A stretch of 64,000 nucleotides of DNA from Halorubrum cibi. GTDB taxonomy: Archaea > Halobacteriota > Halobacteria > Halobacteriales > Haloferacaceae. Positions 7,547 to 15,908 of the stretch are shown here, piece after piece. The position numbers were made by a program, and so were the translations under genes. The stretch covers positions 79,902-143,901 of the forward strand of contig NZ_FXTD01000010.1 in the NCBI RefSeq assembly GCF_900182635.1, written 5' to 3'. The notes beneath the pieces are model-generated. The model was not told the origin of the DNA, did not search any database, and saw only the letters and a program-made list of their open reading frames with translations. The first letter of the stretch is position 1; each line of letters starts with the position of its first letter.

Positions 7547-8754
7547 CGTCCCTCCTCGTCGTCGGCCTCGGCGGCCTCGGCGATCTCGTCGGGCTCGCCG
7601 GCCTCGACGACCGCCTCCGACCCGCCGTCCGCGGCGGGCGCGATCAGGGGCCGCTCGAAGATCCCCATCGGATTTCCATCGTCGGTTCCCCTCGATCCGC
7701 CGGGGCGATCGTTCTCGTGATCGTCGAAGTCCTCGAGGTCGTCACCGTCGGCGTCCGATCCGGCGTCGTCGCCCTCGGCGGGGGCGTCGCGGTCGGCGTC
7801 GCGGTCCCCGTCGTCCCCGTCGGCTCTGCCGTCTCCGCCGTCTCCGCCGTCTCCGCTGCTTCCGTCGCCCGTGTCATCTCCGCCGTCGTCCGCCGAGCGG
7901 GACAGGTCGTTGGACGGTCCCTCGCCGTCGCCGGACGTGACGAGGAGTACGCCGGCCATCAGGAGCGTCATGCCGGTTCCGACCGCGACCGCGATGGAGA
8001 GAGCGGTCTGAAGCGTGTACGCCGTGTACGCCGCGTACGGGACGAACGCCAGGAGGACGCCGACGGCCCCCTCCACCGTCCGGTTCGTCACGACGAATCC
8101 CGGCTCGTCGGCCGCGTCGGACTCGCTTTGGGCGGATTCTGTCGCGGCCGCGGCAGTCGTAGCCGTCGTCTGCGTGTCCATCGCTTCCGCGTCCGCGTCG
8201 GCGTCGACGACGGCCGATCCGGCCGCCGTCGAGTCCCCGCCGCGCCCGGTTCGAGAGCCGTAGAGGCTCCAGACCTCCGAGAGCGCGAGCAAGGCGAACG
8301 GCAGGACGACGAGCAGGGTGAACCCCGCCGGCGAGTCGGTGAACTGGATCACGTACCCGATGTACGGGATCGAGAACGCCACCGCGCCGAGGACGTTCGA
8401 GGCGGGCACCAACGCGGAGTCCGGCCCTTCGTTGGCGTCGCCCTTCGTCTCGAAGGCGACCTCTCCGCCGGTTCCCGTCACCCCGATCACGCGGTGTGTC
8501 ACCGGCACCTCGCTCTCGCCGCGGACGAACGTGATCACGTCGCCCTCGCCGATCGCCGCCGCGTCGCGTTCGTCGACGACGACCACGTCGCCGGGGGCGA
8601 TCGCGGGCGTCATGCTCGCCGTCAGGACGACGAAGCTGTACTCCGCCCCGACGACCGCCGGCACCGCGTACACCACGAAGGGCGCGACGACCGCGATCAG
8701 CAGGGCGATCCCGAGCAGGTTGGCAAAGCGTTTGAACGTGATAGGTGAGTTCAT
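7543..8754 (-). CDS. Sec11/SipW-type signal peptidase I with acidic C-terminal extension
   Basis: 403 residues. Helix at 10-33, then the catalytic core: Ser47 in TASMTPAI, GDVVVVDE, His87 in VTHRVIG, Asp106 in ETKGDANEGPD. The Ser-His-Asp arrangement, rather than Ser-Lys, is the ER/archaeal/SipW type. Two or more further helices follow (about 142-160 and 233-270). The last ~130 residues are a long acidic, low-complexity tail (DGGDGGDGRADGDDG) not normal for the family. It is encoded inside a tight operon of SipW-type substrates (4-bp overlaps on both sides), so it is very likely the dedicated peptidase that removes their leaders at the membrane. Confidence 0.88.
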   Translation of the reverse strand: MNSPITFKRFANLLGIALLIAVVAPFVVYAVPAVVGAEYSFVVLTASMTPAIAPGDVVVVDERDAAAIGEGDVITFVRGESEVPVTHRVIGVTGTGGEVAFETKGDANEGPDSALVPASNVLGAVAFSIPYIGYVIQFTDSPAGFTLLVVLPFALLALSEVWSLYGSRTGRGGDSTAAGSAVVDADADAEAMDTQTTATTAAAATESAQSESDAADEPGFVVTNRTVEGAVGVLLAFVPYAAYTAYTLQTALSIAVAVGTGMTLLMAGVLLVTSGDGEGPSNDLSRSADDGGDDTGDGSSGDGGDGGDGRADGDDGDRDADRDAPAEGDDAGSDADGDDLEDFDDHENDRPGGSRGTDDGNPMGIFERPLIAPAADGGSEAVVEAGEPDEIAEAAEADDEEGR

Positions 8755-10262
8755 CGTAGGTCCTCCGAGTCGCAGAGCGCGTTTTCGTCGGTAAACGTCC
8801 CGCCGACGAGTTCGTAGAGCGTTCCTCCCGATCCGTCGGAGCCGAACGCGTCTCCGATCGTAAGGACCTCCGAGCAGCTGGTGTGGATCTCCACGCTCTC
8901 CGAGGCACCTTCATCGTCGCCGTCGACGATCTCGATCGTCGTGTTCTGTCCGAGGCTCGTTCCGACGTTCCCCCACGCTTGAGAGACGTCGCTGCCGTCG
9001 GCGGTGAACGTTCCACCGGGCGCGATCGTCGCGTCCTCGAACACGACCTCGTTTCCGCCGCCCGTCCGCTGGGTGGTGACCCGGATGGTGGCGTCGGATC
9101 CGCCGTCGTATCGGAACGTCAGGTCACGGTACCGGACGTTTCCGCCGCACTCGCAGTCGCCCGGATCGTCGTGGTCGTCATCGCCGTTCTCGCCGTCATC
9201 GTCGACGCAGACGTCGATCTGGATGTTGCTGATTCCGGCGAGACCACCATTCCCCGGACCCTCCGGCGAGTACAGTATCTCACTCGTGTCGTTGCTCGGC
9301 GGCTCGATCGGGTACGTCTTCGTGTCGTTTCCGCCCTTGATACGGACCTCACAGAGCCGTCCGGCCGGGTCGCCGTTCGCGTCCACGAGCTCGAAGCTGA
9401 CGCCGACGGCCTCGCCGCCGTCCTTGTCCTCGACGTCGGTGACGAAGAGGTACGCGTTGCCGGCGAGTTGACCCTCGTCGATCGGGAGCCACGTCGAGAC
9501 GTCGTCGATGTCGCTGATGACGACGTCTCCGTCGATGTTGGCCTTCCCAACCGGGTCACAGTTCGGACACTCCTCCTGCGGCTCGTCACACGGTCCGAAC
9601 TCCGCGTAGGGGTTCGATCCCGCGGCGTCGTCCTCGGAGACGTGCCGGCACTGTTCGGTATAGAGCAAGAACTCGAACTCGGTCGTCCGCCCGGCCGCGG
9701 CGGCCGGCGCGTCCTCGGGAAGCTCCCAGGCGAGTTCGATCTCGATACCGTCGCCATCGGGGTCGAGACACGCGTCGCCGTCGAGGTCGTCAGCCCGGAG
9801 TCCGCCGGCGAACTCGCGGCGGAGCTCCGAGAGCGACCCGGACGGGAACACCCAGTCGTCGCCGATCTTGAGTGAAACCTCCAGCGCGTTGCCGAGCGGG
9901 TCCTGCGTCCGGGGGCAGGTCGTCGCGAACCAGAGGCGCGCCGGGTTGGTTCGAACGGAGACGTCGAACGTGACGTCGCCCCAGTCGCCGCGGTCGATCG
10001 GGTTCTCGGGCGCGTAGCTCACGGTCCCGTTCGAGACGGCACAGCCCGCGTCCCCGTTCGAATCCGAACACGACACGTCGAGTTCGACCTCGCCGGCACC
10101 GATCTCGTTGCGCGGCAACGTCTCCCCGTCGGAGAGGTACGCGAACGTGCCCGCGCCGCTCGCGGCACCGATCGCGCCCAGTCCGCCGAGCCCGGCGAGG
10201 AGCCGGCGGCGGCTGAAGTCGGCCGGTCCGGAATCTCCTCGTCCGCTCCCGTCGGTGGTCAT
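8751..10262 (-). CDS. TasA-like exported protein with C-terminal surface-protein domain
   Basis: 503 residues. Tat/SipW-type leader: SRRRLLAGLGGLGAIGAAS at 17-35, then GAGTFAYLSDGETLPRNEIGAGEVELDV. The first ~230 residues are a TasA-like beta domain that closes with LYTEQCRHVSED and NPYAEFGPC, the same C-terminal signature as its paralogues. A Cys-rich hinge (CPNCDPVG) follows, then a second region with CECGGNVRYRDLTFRYDGGSDATIRV and IHTSCSEVLTIGDAFG. That pattern is seen in repeat-rich bacterial and archaeal surface proteins. It is probably an accessory or adhesive subunit. Overlaps its operon neighbours by 4 bp on each side. Confidence 0.78.
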   Translation of the reverse strand: MTTDGSGRGDSGPADFSRRRLLAGLGGLGAIGAASGAGTFAYLSDGETLPRNEIGAGEVELDVSCSDSNGDAGCAVSNGTVSYAPENPIDRGDWGDVTFDVSVRTNPARLWFATTCPRTQDPLGNALEVSLKIGDDWVFPSGSLSELRREFAGGLRADDLDGDACLDPDGDGIEIELAWELPEDAPAAAAGRTTEFEFLLYTEQCRHVSEDDAAGSNPYAEFGPCDEPQEECPNCDPVGKANIDGDVVISDIDDVSTWLPIDEGQLAGNAYLFVTDVEDKDGGEAVGVSFELVDANGDPAGRLCEVRIKGGNDTKTYPIEPPSNDTSEILYSPEGPGNGGLAGISNIQIDVCVDDDGENGDDDHDDPGDCECGGNVRYRDLTFRYDGGSDATIRVTTQRTGGGNEVVFEDATIAPGGTFTADGSDVSQAWGNVGTSLGQNTTIEIVDGDDEGASESVEIHTSCSEVLTIGDAFGSDGSGGTLYELVGGTFTDENALCDSEDLR

Positions 10263-11065
10263 TGTGACACCCCCGAGTCAGCCGAGTCAGCCGAGTCCGC
10301 CGATTCCTCGTGGTCCGGCACCGGTTCCGCGAACGGGTTGCCGTCCCACGCGCAGTCGACCGCGTAGAACTTCACGTCGAAATCGACGGAGCCGCCCTTC
10401 CCGGCGTTGCCGCCCTCGCCGATCGGGAATCTCCAGTTGAACGCGAGACAGCGGCTCTCGTCGGGTCGTAGGCAGCCGTTGTCGAGGACACCGGGATCGA
10501 CTTCGATCCCTCCGACGAGGTCGTCGTCGTCGAGTTCCGCGAGAGTTCCCGAAAAGATCCCGTCGCCGAAGGTCGGAAAGTTCGGAAAGCTCTCGACGTT
10601 CTCCGCGCCGGCACAGCCGCCGACGCCGAGGAACCCGGTGTCGTAGCGAACGGACATCTCGATCCGTTCCGCGAGCGCCTGACTCGCCGCGTCGTTTCCG
10701 ATCTCCGGATCGATCTTCATCCACACCCGGACGCCGTCCGGGACGTTCTCGCCCGGATCGTCGATCCGGAGGCCGACGCTCGTCGAGCCCGCGTCCATCG
10801 GGAGGACGTTCTCCTGGTCGATGAGGCGGACCGACGCGTCGGTGACCTCGTCGCTCGGGCTCTCCCGGACGAGCTGACCGTTGTATCTGCTGCGCCAGCC
10901 GACCAAGAGCTGCGTGGGGACGTCCGACTGCGCGTAGGTATAGCTCGTGTACTGGTCCGGCGTGCTCGTCGGCCGGCCGCCGGCCATCCCGAGGGTGGCG
11001 AAGCCGACGGCTCCGATGCCCGCGAGTGCCTGCCGCCGAGTCAGATGTGTGTCTCGTTTCGTCAT
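10259..11065 (-). CDS. TasA-like exported protein, divergent
   Basis: 268 residues from the ATG at 11065, which is placed just before a Tat-type leader (HLTRRQALAGIGAVGFATLGMAGG). A longer upstream frame lacks any leader logic and was dropped. The mature part lacks the TAYFSD motif. It ends in VKFYAVDCAWDGNPFAEP, a degenerate version of the FYAEQC...NPFA signature, and has the paired RCLAFNWRFPIGEG segment just before. It is therefore a divergent member of the same family, probably a minor component. First gene of the five-gene coupled operon 11065-6271; a candidate promoter lies at 11129-11139. Confidence 0.75.
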   Translation of the reverse strand: MTKRDTHLTRRQALAGIGAVGFATLGMAGGRPTSTPDQYTSYTYAQSDVPTQLLVGWRSRYNGQLVRESPSDEVTDASVRLIDQENVLPMDAGSTSVGLRIDDPGENVPDGVRVWMKIDPEIGNDAASQALAERIEMSVRYDTGFLGVGGCAGAENVESFPNFPTFGDGIFSGTLAELDDDDLVGGIEVDPGVLDNGCLRPDESRCLAFNWRFPIGEGGNAGKGGSVDFDVKFYAVDCAWDGNPFAEPVPDHEESADSADSADSGVSQ

Positions 11066-11128
11066 TCGTGTTCCGTGGTCGGCTCCGGACGGCCGGTTCG
11101 TCGATCGTCTCCACGCGTCCTCGGTACG

Positions 11129-11139
11129 TATGTATGCGC
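11129..11139 (-). promoter_or_regulatory. Candidate promoter of the second matrix operon
   Basis: On the minus strand this reads GCGCATACATA, identical to 17617-17627 ahead of the divergent regulator gene. It lies 64-74 bp before the ATG at 11065. About 75 bp further upstream (11206-11218) the minus strand has CCTACCTGATAGG, an inverted repeat starting with the CCTACC core seen in the 22-bp array. The 322-bp gap 11066-11387 otherwise holds only the hairpin element at 11293-11351. Confidence 0.35.
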
Positions 11140-11292
11140 CTCCTACCCAAGCGGTTCGGATACCGAACCACATTGATTGGGCCATTGAACGACCGTCAAG
11201 GGATGCCTATCAGGTAGGTCGTCCCCCGCTCTCGTCGTCGATCGTCTCCGAATCCCGTCGTCGGTCGCGTCCGTCGCGATCCGATACGGGAA

Positions 11293-11351
11293 TCCCACCG
11301 GCGGAGTCGAACCGCCGTCTCGACCGTTCCAACCGAGGAATTCGGGTGGGA
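11293..11351 (-). repeat. Intergenic nested hairpin element, copy A
   Basis: Outer arms TCCCAC (11293-11298) and GTGGGA (11346-11351) enclose a perfect inner hairpin CGGCGG-AGTCGAA-CCGCCG (11299-11317). The same design recurs at 13024-13081 and 15839-15881. This copy lies just downstream of the first VWA-protein gene, in the gap before the second operon. Confidence 0.6.
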
Positions 11352-11387
11352 GGGGGAATCAGGTTCCGAAGAACCCGTTGTGCGTGA

Positions 11388-13001
11388 TCAGGCGGTCCCG
11401 GTCGCGTTCCCTCCGTTCGTCACGTTGCCGTCGTTCGTTCCGTTCGAGTCGTCGGGGGCGTACGGATTCGTTTCGCCGTCGTTGTGGCGGCACTGTTCCG
11501 CGGCGAAGCCGATCGCGAACTCCACGGAGTCGGTCTGAATCTCGTTGCCGACCGTCGTGGGAAGTTCCCACTCGAAGCCGAAACAACGGGTCACGGAGTT
11601 GGTGAAACAGATCCGTTCTTCCGACTGTACGTTGGCGTCCAGTTCGATACCCGCTTCGAGCGCGGTCATCACCTCGCGTAGCGTACCCTCGGCGATGACC
11701 TCCTCGCCGGTGAGGATGACCGAGGAGATCTGCGAGTAGATGTCGTCGAGATCCGTGCCGGTCGGCGAGTCGTAGTAGAGTGTGGTTCCGTTGCTCGAAC
11801 TCGCCATGTCTATGAGCGTGTTCTGGGCGGTGCTTCCGTTACTGACACCCAACCCGATCGTGAACACGGTGATTCCATCGTTTTTCGCGTCCGTTGCCGC
11901 GTCCTTCGCGTTCTGGACGTGGTCGGAACCGGCACGATCCGACTCGTTCGGCTCGCCGTCGCCGAGCAGAATGATGACCTCGTCGACGCCACTTCGACCG
12001 TTGTCGTTGAGCTCGTCGGCCGCCAGATCGACACCGGCGTCCATCATGGTGCGTCCGGCATCGGAGATCCCGGCGGGCTCGGGCTGGAGATACGTTTCGA
12101 CGTTCGAGTGGGTACTCGTGAGGCCCTGTCGGAGCTGCCCGGTCGATTCGAACGTCACGAGGCCGACTCGGTCGTTGGGGCCGAGGTTCTCGACGAAGTC
12201 CAGCGCCGCCGCCTTCGCCTGTTCCATCTTGCTCCCGGGACCGCCTCCCATGGAGCCGGAGTTGTCGATCGAGAGCATCACGTCGACGCCCTCGCTCTCC
12301 TCGTCGCGCTCTCCCTGGTGGACGTTGTCGCAGTTGTCGTCGTACCAGATCTTCGCCCGGATCGAGTCGGCGAGCTGCCCGTCACCGTCGGGGTCGTCCG
12401 TGGGATCCCCCATCTCCTCGAGCGCCTCGATTTCGGGTTCGGTGTAGCCGTTCTGGTTCTCGTCCGTGAGCATCCCGCCCATCCACATGTAACCGGGATT
12501 GTCGTACAGGTGGGTGCTGAAGGTGACCTCGCCGTAGTCGCCGGGTTTCACGTCGCCGATGCGGATGAGCGCGTCCTCGAGGTCTCCCGCGTCGATCAGC
12601 TCGTCGCGCTGGAATCCCTCACCTTCGCCGGTCTCGGGGTCGTAGACGCCGTTCGCGCCGATGACCCAGTCTTCGGCTCCGGGGTACTCGGTCCGGTTGG
12701 GAACCTGATCGAGGAGGTACACGCCGGTGTCGTCGTCGGTCGGTTCCATGTCCTCGTCGACGAACGTGGCGTTCGGGTAGTTCTCCTGGAGCTCCCCGAG
12801 ACGTCCGGGACCGCCCCGGTACGTCATCCGGTAGTCCATTTTCAGATCCAGCTCACCGGCGGTGAGCGTGTTGCCTTCGAACGACTCGTCGTCGCTGAAG
12901 TAGGCGGTCGTTCCGAGTCCTGCTCCCGCGGAGGCGACGCCCACGGCCCCGAGGCCGGCGAGCATCTTGCGCCGCGAGAGTCCGATTCCTTTGTCAGTCA
13001 T
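11388..13001 (-). CDS. TasA-like exported protein with inserted VWA domain
   Basis: 537 residues from ATG 13001. Leader GLSRRKMLAGLGAVGVASAG at 7-26, then LGTTAYFSDDESFEGNTLTAGELDL. TasA-like part: IGDVKPGDYGEVTF at 148-161, HLYDNPGYMWM, KIWYDDNCDNV at 217-227. A complete von Willebrand A domain (about 238-430) is inserted there, with a full metal site: D246/S248/S250 in SIDNSGSMGG and D348 in LLGDGEPNESD. The beta domain then resumes with AEGTLREVMTAL, CFGFEWELPTTVGNEIQTDSVEF and AEQCRHNDGETNPYA, and ends in an Asn/Thr/Gly tail. Likely a surface adhesive component. Confidence 0.83.
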   Translation of the reverse strand: MTDKGIGLSRRKMLAGLGAVGVASAGAGLGTTAYFSDDESFEGNTLTAGELDLKMDYRMTYRGGPGRLGELQENYPNATFVDEDMEPTDDDTGVYLLDQVPNRTEYPGAEDWVIGANGVYDPETGEGEGFQRDELIDAGDLEDALIRIGDVKPGDYGEVTFSTHLYDNPGYMWMGGMLTDENQNGYTEPEIEALEEMGDPTDDPDGDGQLADSIRAKIWYDDNCDNVHQGERDEESEGVDVMLSIDNSGSMGGGPGSKMEQAKAAALDFVENLGPNDRVGLVTFESTGQLRQGLTSTHSNVETYLQPEPAGISDAGRTMMDAGVDLAADELNDNGRSGVDEVIILLGDGEPNESDRAGSDHVQNAKDAATDAKNDGITVFTIGLGVSNGSTAQNTLIDMASSSNGTTLYYDSPTGTDLDDIYSQISSVILTGEEVIAEGTLREVMTALEAGIELDANVQSEERICFTNSVTRCFGFEWELPTTVGNEIQTDSVEFAIGFAAEQCRHNDGETNPYAPDDSNGTNDGNVTNGGNATGTA

Positions 13002-13023
13002 GATTGGTCCCCCGGAGGGGAAC

Positions 13024-13081
13024 GTCCCACTGGCGGGTTCGAACCGCCTGATCGACCGCTCGTTCGGAGCTTCGAGTGGGG
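13024..13081 (-). repeat. Intergenic nested hairpin element, copy B
   Basis: Outer arms CCCAC (13026-13030) and GTGGG (13076-13080) enclose GGCGG-GTTCGAA-CCGCC (13032-13048). A second small hairpin, CCCC-CGGA-GGGG, sits between this element and the start codon at 13001, at 13010-13021. It lies in the 119-bp gap between two operon genes. Confidence 0.6.
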
Positions 13082-13120
13082 TAAGCGACGGAAGTCGCTC
13101 GCGTCTGGATGTTCGTCGCT

Positions 13121-14857
13121 CTATGCGGGACTGATCGTCTCGTCGGCGAACGGATTGTACGTGCCGTCGTTGTGGCGGCACTGCTCCGCGTAGAAGTCCA
13201 GGTCGAAGACGACGGAATCGCCCTGGATCTCGTTGCCGACTTCGTAGGGGAGGTGCCACTCCAACGCGATACAGCGTGTGTCGGAGTTGGGGTAACACTG
13301 CCGCCCCTCGCGGTTGCGGTCGGAGTCGAGCGGATAGCCGCCAGCGATGCCGTCGACCACGTAGTCGTCGAGGAACCCGTCCGAGGTAACGTTCGGACTC
13401 TCCGTGAGGAGGTCGTACAGCGACCCCTCGAATATCGGCTGTTCGCCGCCCGCGGTGAAGCCGATCTCCTCGGCGACGCTCGTGATCGGATCCGTGTTCG
13501 GGTCGGTCGGTCCGTTGATAGCCGCATCGATGTCGGTGTCGAGCACGAGCATGAACCGGTGGTTTCCGGGGAGCGTGCTGATCTCCTCGAGGACGTCGAC
13601 GGAGTTCGGCGGCGTCCCGAACCCGACGATCAGGTATCTGTCGACCTCTCCGCCCTCCGATCGGAGATTGTCGCTGGCCGCAGCGAGGAACTGGCTCGTA
13701 TCGACGTTGATCCCGTTCGTGATCAGGACCATTACCCGTTCATCGTCCTCGGAACATTCGGCGAGCGCATCGGCCCCCGCCTGGATCGCGTTCGGTAGGT
13801 CGGTACCGCCCTGTATCTCGTCCTGATAGTCGATCGTCTGAAGGCCCGTGGAGTCGTTGTAGCTTCCACCGTCGGTGCCGACGACGTCGTTCACGTCGCT
13901 CGTCGGCAGGAGGACGGTATCCGCGGTCGTCGTCCAGTTGGTGAGTCCGACGCTGAACGGGGCGGTGTCGCCATCGCTGCTTTCGGCTCCGTTTCCGGTG
14001 TCGAGTCGATCGACGTACGTTTCGAGCGCCTCGATCAGGAGTTTATCCTTATACTCGGTGACGGATCCCGTGGGTGCCGAACTTCCCATCGAATCGGTGT
14101 TGTCGACGACGAACTGGATACAGACGTCGCTCCCCTCGTCGAAGAAGTTGTCACAGTCGTCGTCATACCAGAGCGTGGCCTCGATCTCCTTCGCGAGCTG
14201 TGCTTCCGCCTCCGCTAACGCGATCACGTCGTCGTCGGTGAACTCCTCGCCGAGTTCCTCGGCGTACCGCTCGACGAGCGCCTCGCGTTTGGGGTCGTTC
14301 AATTCGCCGACGGTGTGTTCGAAGCCGCTCGCGTTGAGCCAGAGGTACGCCGGGTTGTCGAAGACGTGTTTGCTGATCGTGATCTCGCCGCGGTCTCCGG
14401 GCTTGACGTCGTCGAGGTCGATGACGGGGCCCACGAACTCGTGATTTCCGCTTCCGTCGGTGTCCTCGAAGCTCGCGAACTGGCCGCGGTAGGCCTCCTC
14501 GATCGCGTCCTCGTCGGCATTGGCCGGAAGTCCGACCAGCGTCGGGTCCTCCTCGAGCTGGAATCGCGTGTAGATCGGGTCCTGCCGGTCGTCGCCGTCC
14601 AGGTCGGGGTAGGCGTTGACCGGCTCCCACGTCGTGTGGTCTTCGGGGTCTTGCCCCTCCAGACCCATGTAGTAGCTCTGTTGCCAGTCCATCCGGAGCT
14701 CGACCGCTCCGGCCTCTATCGTGTTGTCGGTGAAACCCTCCTCGTCGCTGAAGAACGCGGTGGTGCCGAGGCCCGCGCCGGCGCTCGCGACGCCGATGGC
14801 CCCGAGGCCGCCGAGCAGCGTGCGGCGGGAGAGTCCCGTGATTTTCTTGTCTGTCAT
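13121..14857 (-). CDS. TasA-like exported protein with VWA-like insert and degenerate metal site
   Basis: 578 residues. Leader GLSRRTLLGGLGAIGVASAG at 8-27, then GTTAFFSDEEGFTDNTIEAGAVEL. It shares IDLDDVKPGDRGEITI (about 147-162), HVFDNPAYLWL and TLWYDDDCDNF (228-238) with the previous gene. The VWA-like insert starts at about 245 with VVDNTDSMGSS: D252/T254/S256 instead of DxSxS. The later metal Asp is replaced (VLITNGIN instead of DG), so ion binding is doubtful. The beta domain resumes at FEGSLYDLL and ends RCIALEWHLPYEVGNEIQGDS, FYAEQCRHNDGTYNPFADE. A duplicate of the neighbouring VWA gene that has drifted. Confidence 0.82.
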   Translation of the reverse strand: MTDKKITGLSRRTLLGGLGAIGVASAGAGLGTTAFFSDEEGFTDNTIEAGAVELRMDWQQSYYMGLEGQDPEDHTTWEPVNAYPDLDGDDRQDPIYTRFQLEEDPTLVGLPANADEDAIEEAYRGQFASFEDTDGSGNHEFVGPVIDLDDVKPGDRGEITISKHVFDNPAYLWLNASGFEHTVGELNDPKREALVERYAEELGEEFTDDDVIALAEAEAQLAKEIEATLWYDDDCDNFFDEGSDVCIQFVVDNTDSMGSSAPTGSVTEYKDKLLIEALETYVDRLDTGNGAESSDGDTAPFSVGLTNWTTTADTVLLPTSDVNDVVGTDGGSYNDSTGLQTIDYQDEIQGGTDLPNAIQAGADALAECSEDDERVMVLITNGINVDTSQFLAAASDNLRSEGGEVDRYLIVGFGTPPNSVDVLEEISTLPGNHRFMLVLDTDIDAAINGPTDPNTDPITSVAEEIGFTAGGEQPIFEGSLYDLLTESPNVTSDGFLDDYVVDGIAGGYPLDSDRNREGRQCYPNSDTRCIALEWHLPYEVGNEIQGDSVVFDLDFYAEQCRHNDGTYNPFADETISPA

Positions 14858-14905
14858 GTTTGTGTGATATGAATGGGGAGATTCCCCCGTCGGTCAGGTC
14901 TTCGT

Positions 14906-15814
14906 TCAGTTCCCGCCGTCGTCACCGGAGACGTCGCTCTCGTTGGCCGTATCGTCGCTCTCCGCCTCCTCCGCGAACGGGTCGTCGTTGTGGCGGCACT
15001 GCTCGGCCGCGAAGTGGACGTCGCCGCTGAAGGAAGCGCCCTGGACGAGGTTGCCGGGAGACATCGATTCCGTGATATCGAAGGAAGTTCCGTCGACTGC
15101 GACCTCCTCGCCGATGTCCCCGTGCGAGGGTAAGTAGAGGTAGACGCAGACCTCGACGGAGTCGGCCGCCAGCTCCGCGCCCTCGACGTCGGACTCACAG
15201 GGGAGGTGACAGTACTCGACGACCGGCTCGTCGTTTTCGACGCCGGCGTACGCGTGGATCAGTCCGCCCTCGTCCCACTCGTCGATGAGTTCGCCGAGGG
15301 TGCCCTCGAAGACGATCTCTTCGCTGTCGCCCGCCTGCTGGTCGTCGATCGTGACGACCGCGAGCATGTACTCGCTGAGCAGACCGGAGGCGTCGACGTG
15401 GTCCACACCGTTCTGGTTGCCCGTCGACTCGTCGCCGTCGAGCGTGATCTGGACGTAGCCGGGGTTGTGTTTCACGCAGACGTCCCAGCAGTACTTGTAG
15501 GAGTCGCCGGGCTTCGCGTCCGTGATGTCGAGGAAGCCGTCGACGACTTCGATCGTGGCGTCGTCCTCTTGGGCCGCAGCCAGCATCGCGTCGAACGTCT
15601 GTTCGTCCGGCCCGATCCCGTCTTGGTCGACGACGTGGGTCGACTGCGTGACTTCGAGCTCGAACTGCCCCGCGGTGATCGTGTTGTTCTCGAAGCTCTC
15701 CTCGTCGCTGAAGTACGCGGTCGTCCCAAGGCCCGCACCGGCGGAGGCCACGCCCATCGCCCCGAGCCCGACCAGCATCTTACGCCGCGAGAGTCCGATT
15801 GTATCGTTTTCCAT
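14906..15814 (-). CDS. TasA-like exported protein, compact form
   Basis: 302 residues, the shortest full member and so a good candidate for a fibre subunit. Leader GLSRRKMLVGLGAMGVASAG at 7-26, then GTTAYFSDEESFENNTITAGQFEL. Internal ITDAKPGDSYKY and CVKHNPGYVQI correspond to the DVKPGD and DNPxYxW motifs of its paralogues, with extra Cys in this region (CWDVCVKH). FEGTLGELIDEW follows directly, where the VWA domain is inserted in the paralogues. It ends with HFAAEQCRHNDDPFAEE and an acidic tail. Cys pairs suggest disulfides outside the cell. Third-position and acidic composition match the rest of the operon. Confidence 0.83.
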   Translation of the reverse strand: MENDTIGLSRRKMLVGLGAMGVASAGAGLGTTAYFSDEESFENNTITAGQFELEVTQSTHVVDQDGIGPDEQTFDAMLAAAQEDDATIEVVDGFLDITDAKPGDSYKYCWDVCVKHNPGYVQITLDGDESTGNQNGVDHVDASGLLSEYMLAVVTIDDQQAGDSEEIVFEGTLGELIDEWDEGGLIHAYAGVENDEPVVEYCHLPCESDVEGAELAADSVEVCVYLYLPSHGDIGEEVAVDGTSFDITESMSPGNLVQGASFSGDVHFAAEQCRHNDDPFAEEAESDDTANESDVSGDDGGN

Positions 15815-15838
15815 GATGTGTCATCCCCATTGGGGAAG

Positions 15839-15881
15839 TCCCACCGACGGAGTCGAACCGTCGTAACGCGCCCGCGTGGGA
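15839..15881 (-). repeat. Intergenic nested hairpin element, copy C
   Basis: Outer arms TCCCAC (15839-15844) and GTGGGA (15876-15881) enclose CGACGG-AGTCGAA-CCGTCG (15845-15863). Compared with copy A, one inner base pair changes on both sides (G-C to A-T), a compensatory change. A CCCC-ATT-GGGG hairpin lies between it and the start codon at 15814. Confidence 0.6.
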
Positions 15882-15908
15882 GGTAACCGAAATACAGGAT
15901 CGTCCCGA

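Noticed and set aside
6391..7940. Long plus-strand Arg/His-rich and Ser/Pro-rich frames
   Set aside because: Reverse complement of the Asp/Gly/Ser codon repeats of the acidic exported protein and of the peptidase tail. No start signal or family.
11299..15863. GGTTCGAACC-like loops in intergenic hairpins resembling tRNA T arms
   Set aside because: No acceptor, D or anticodon arms can be formed around them; the similarity comes from the TCGAA loop within a palindrome.
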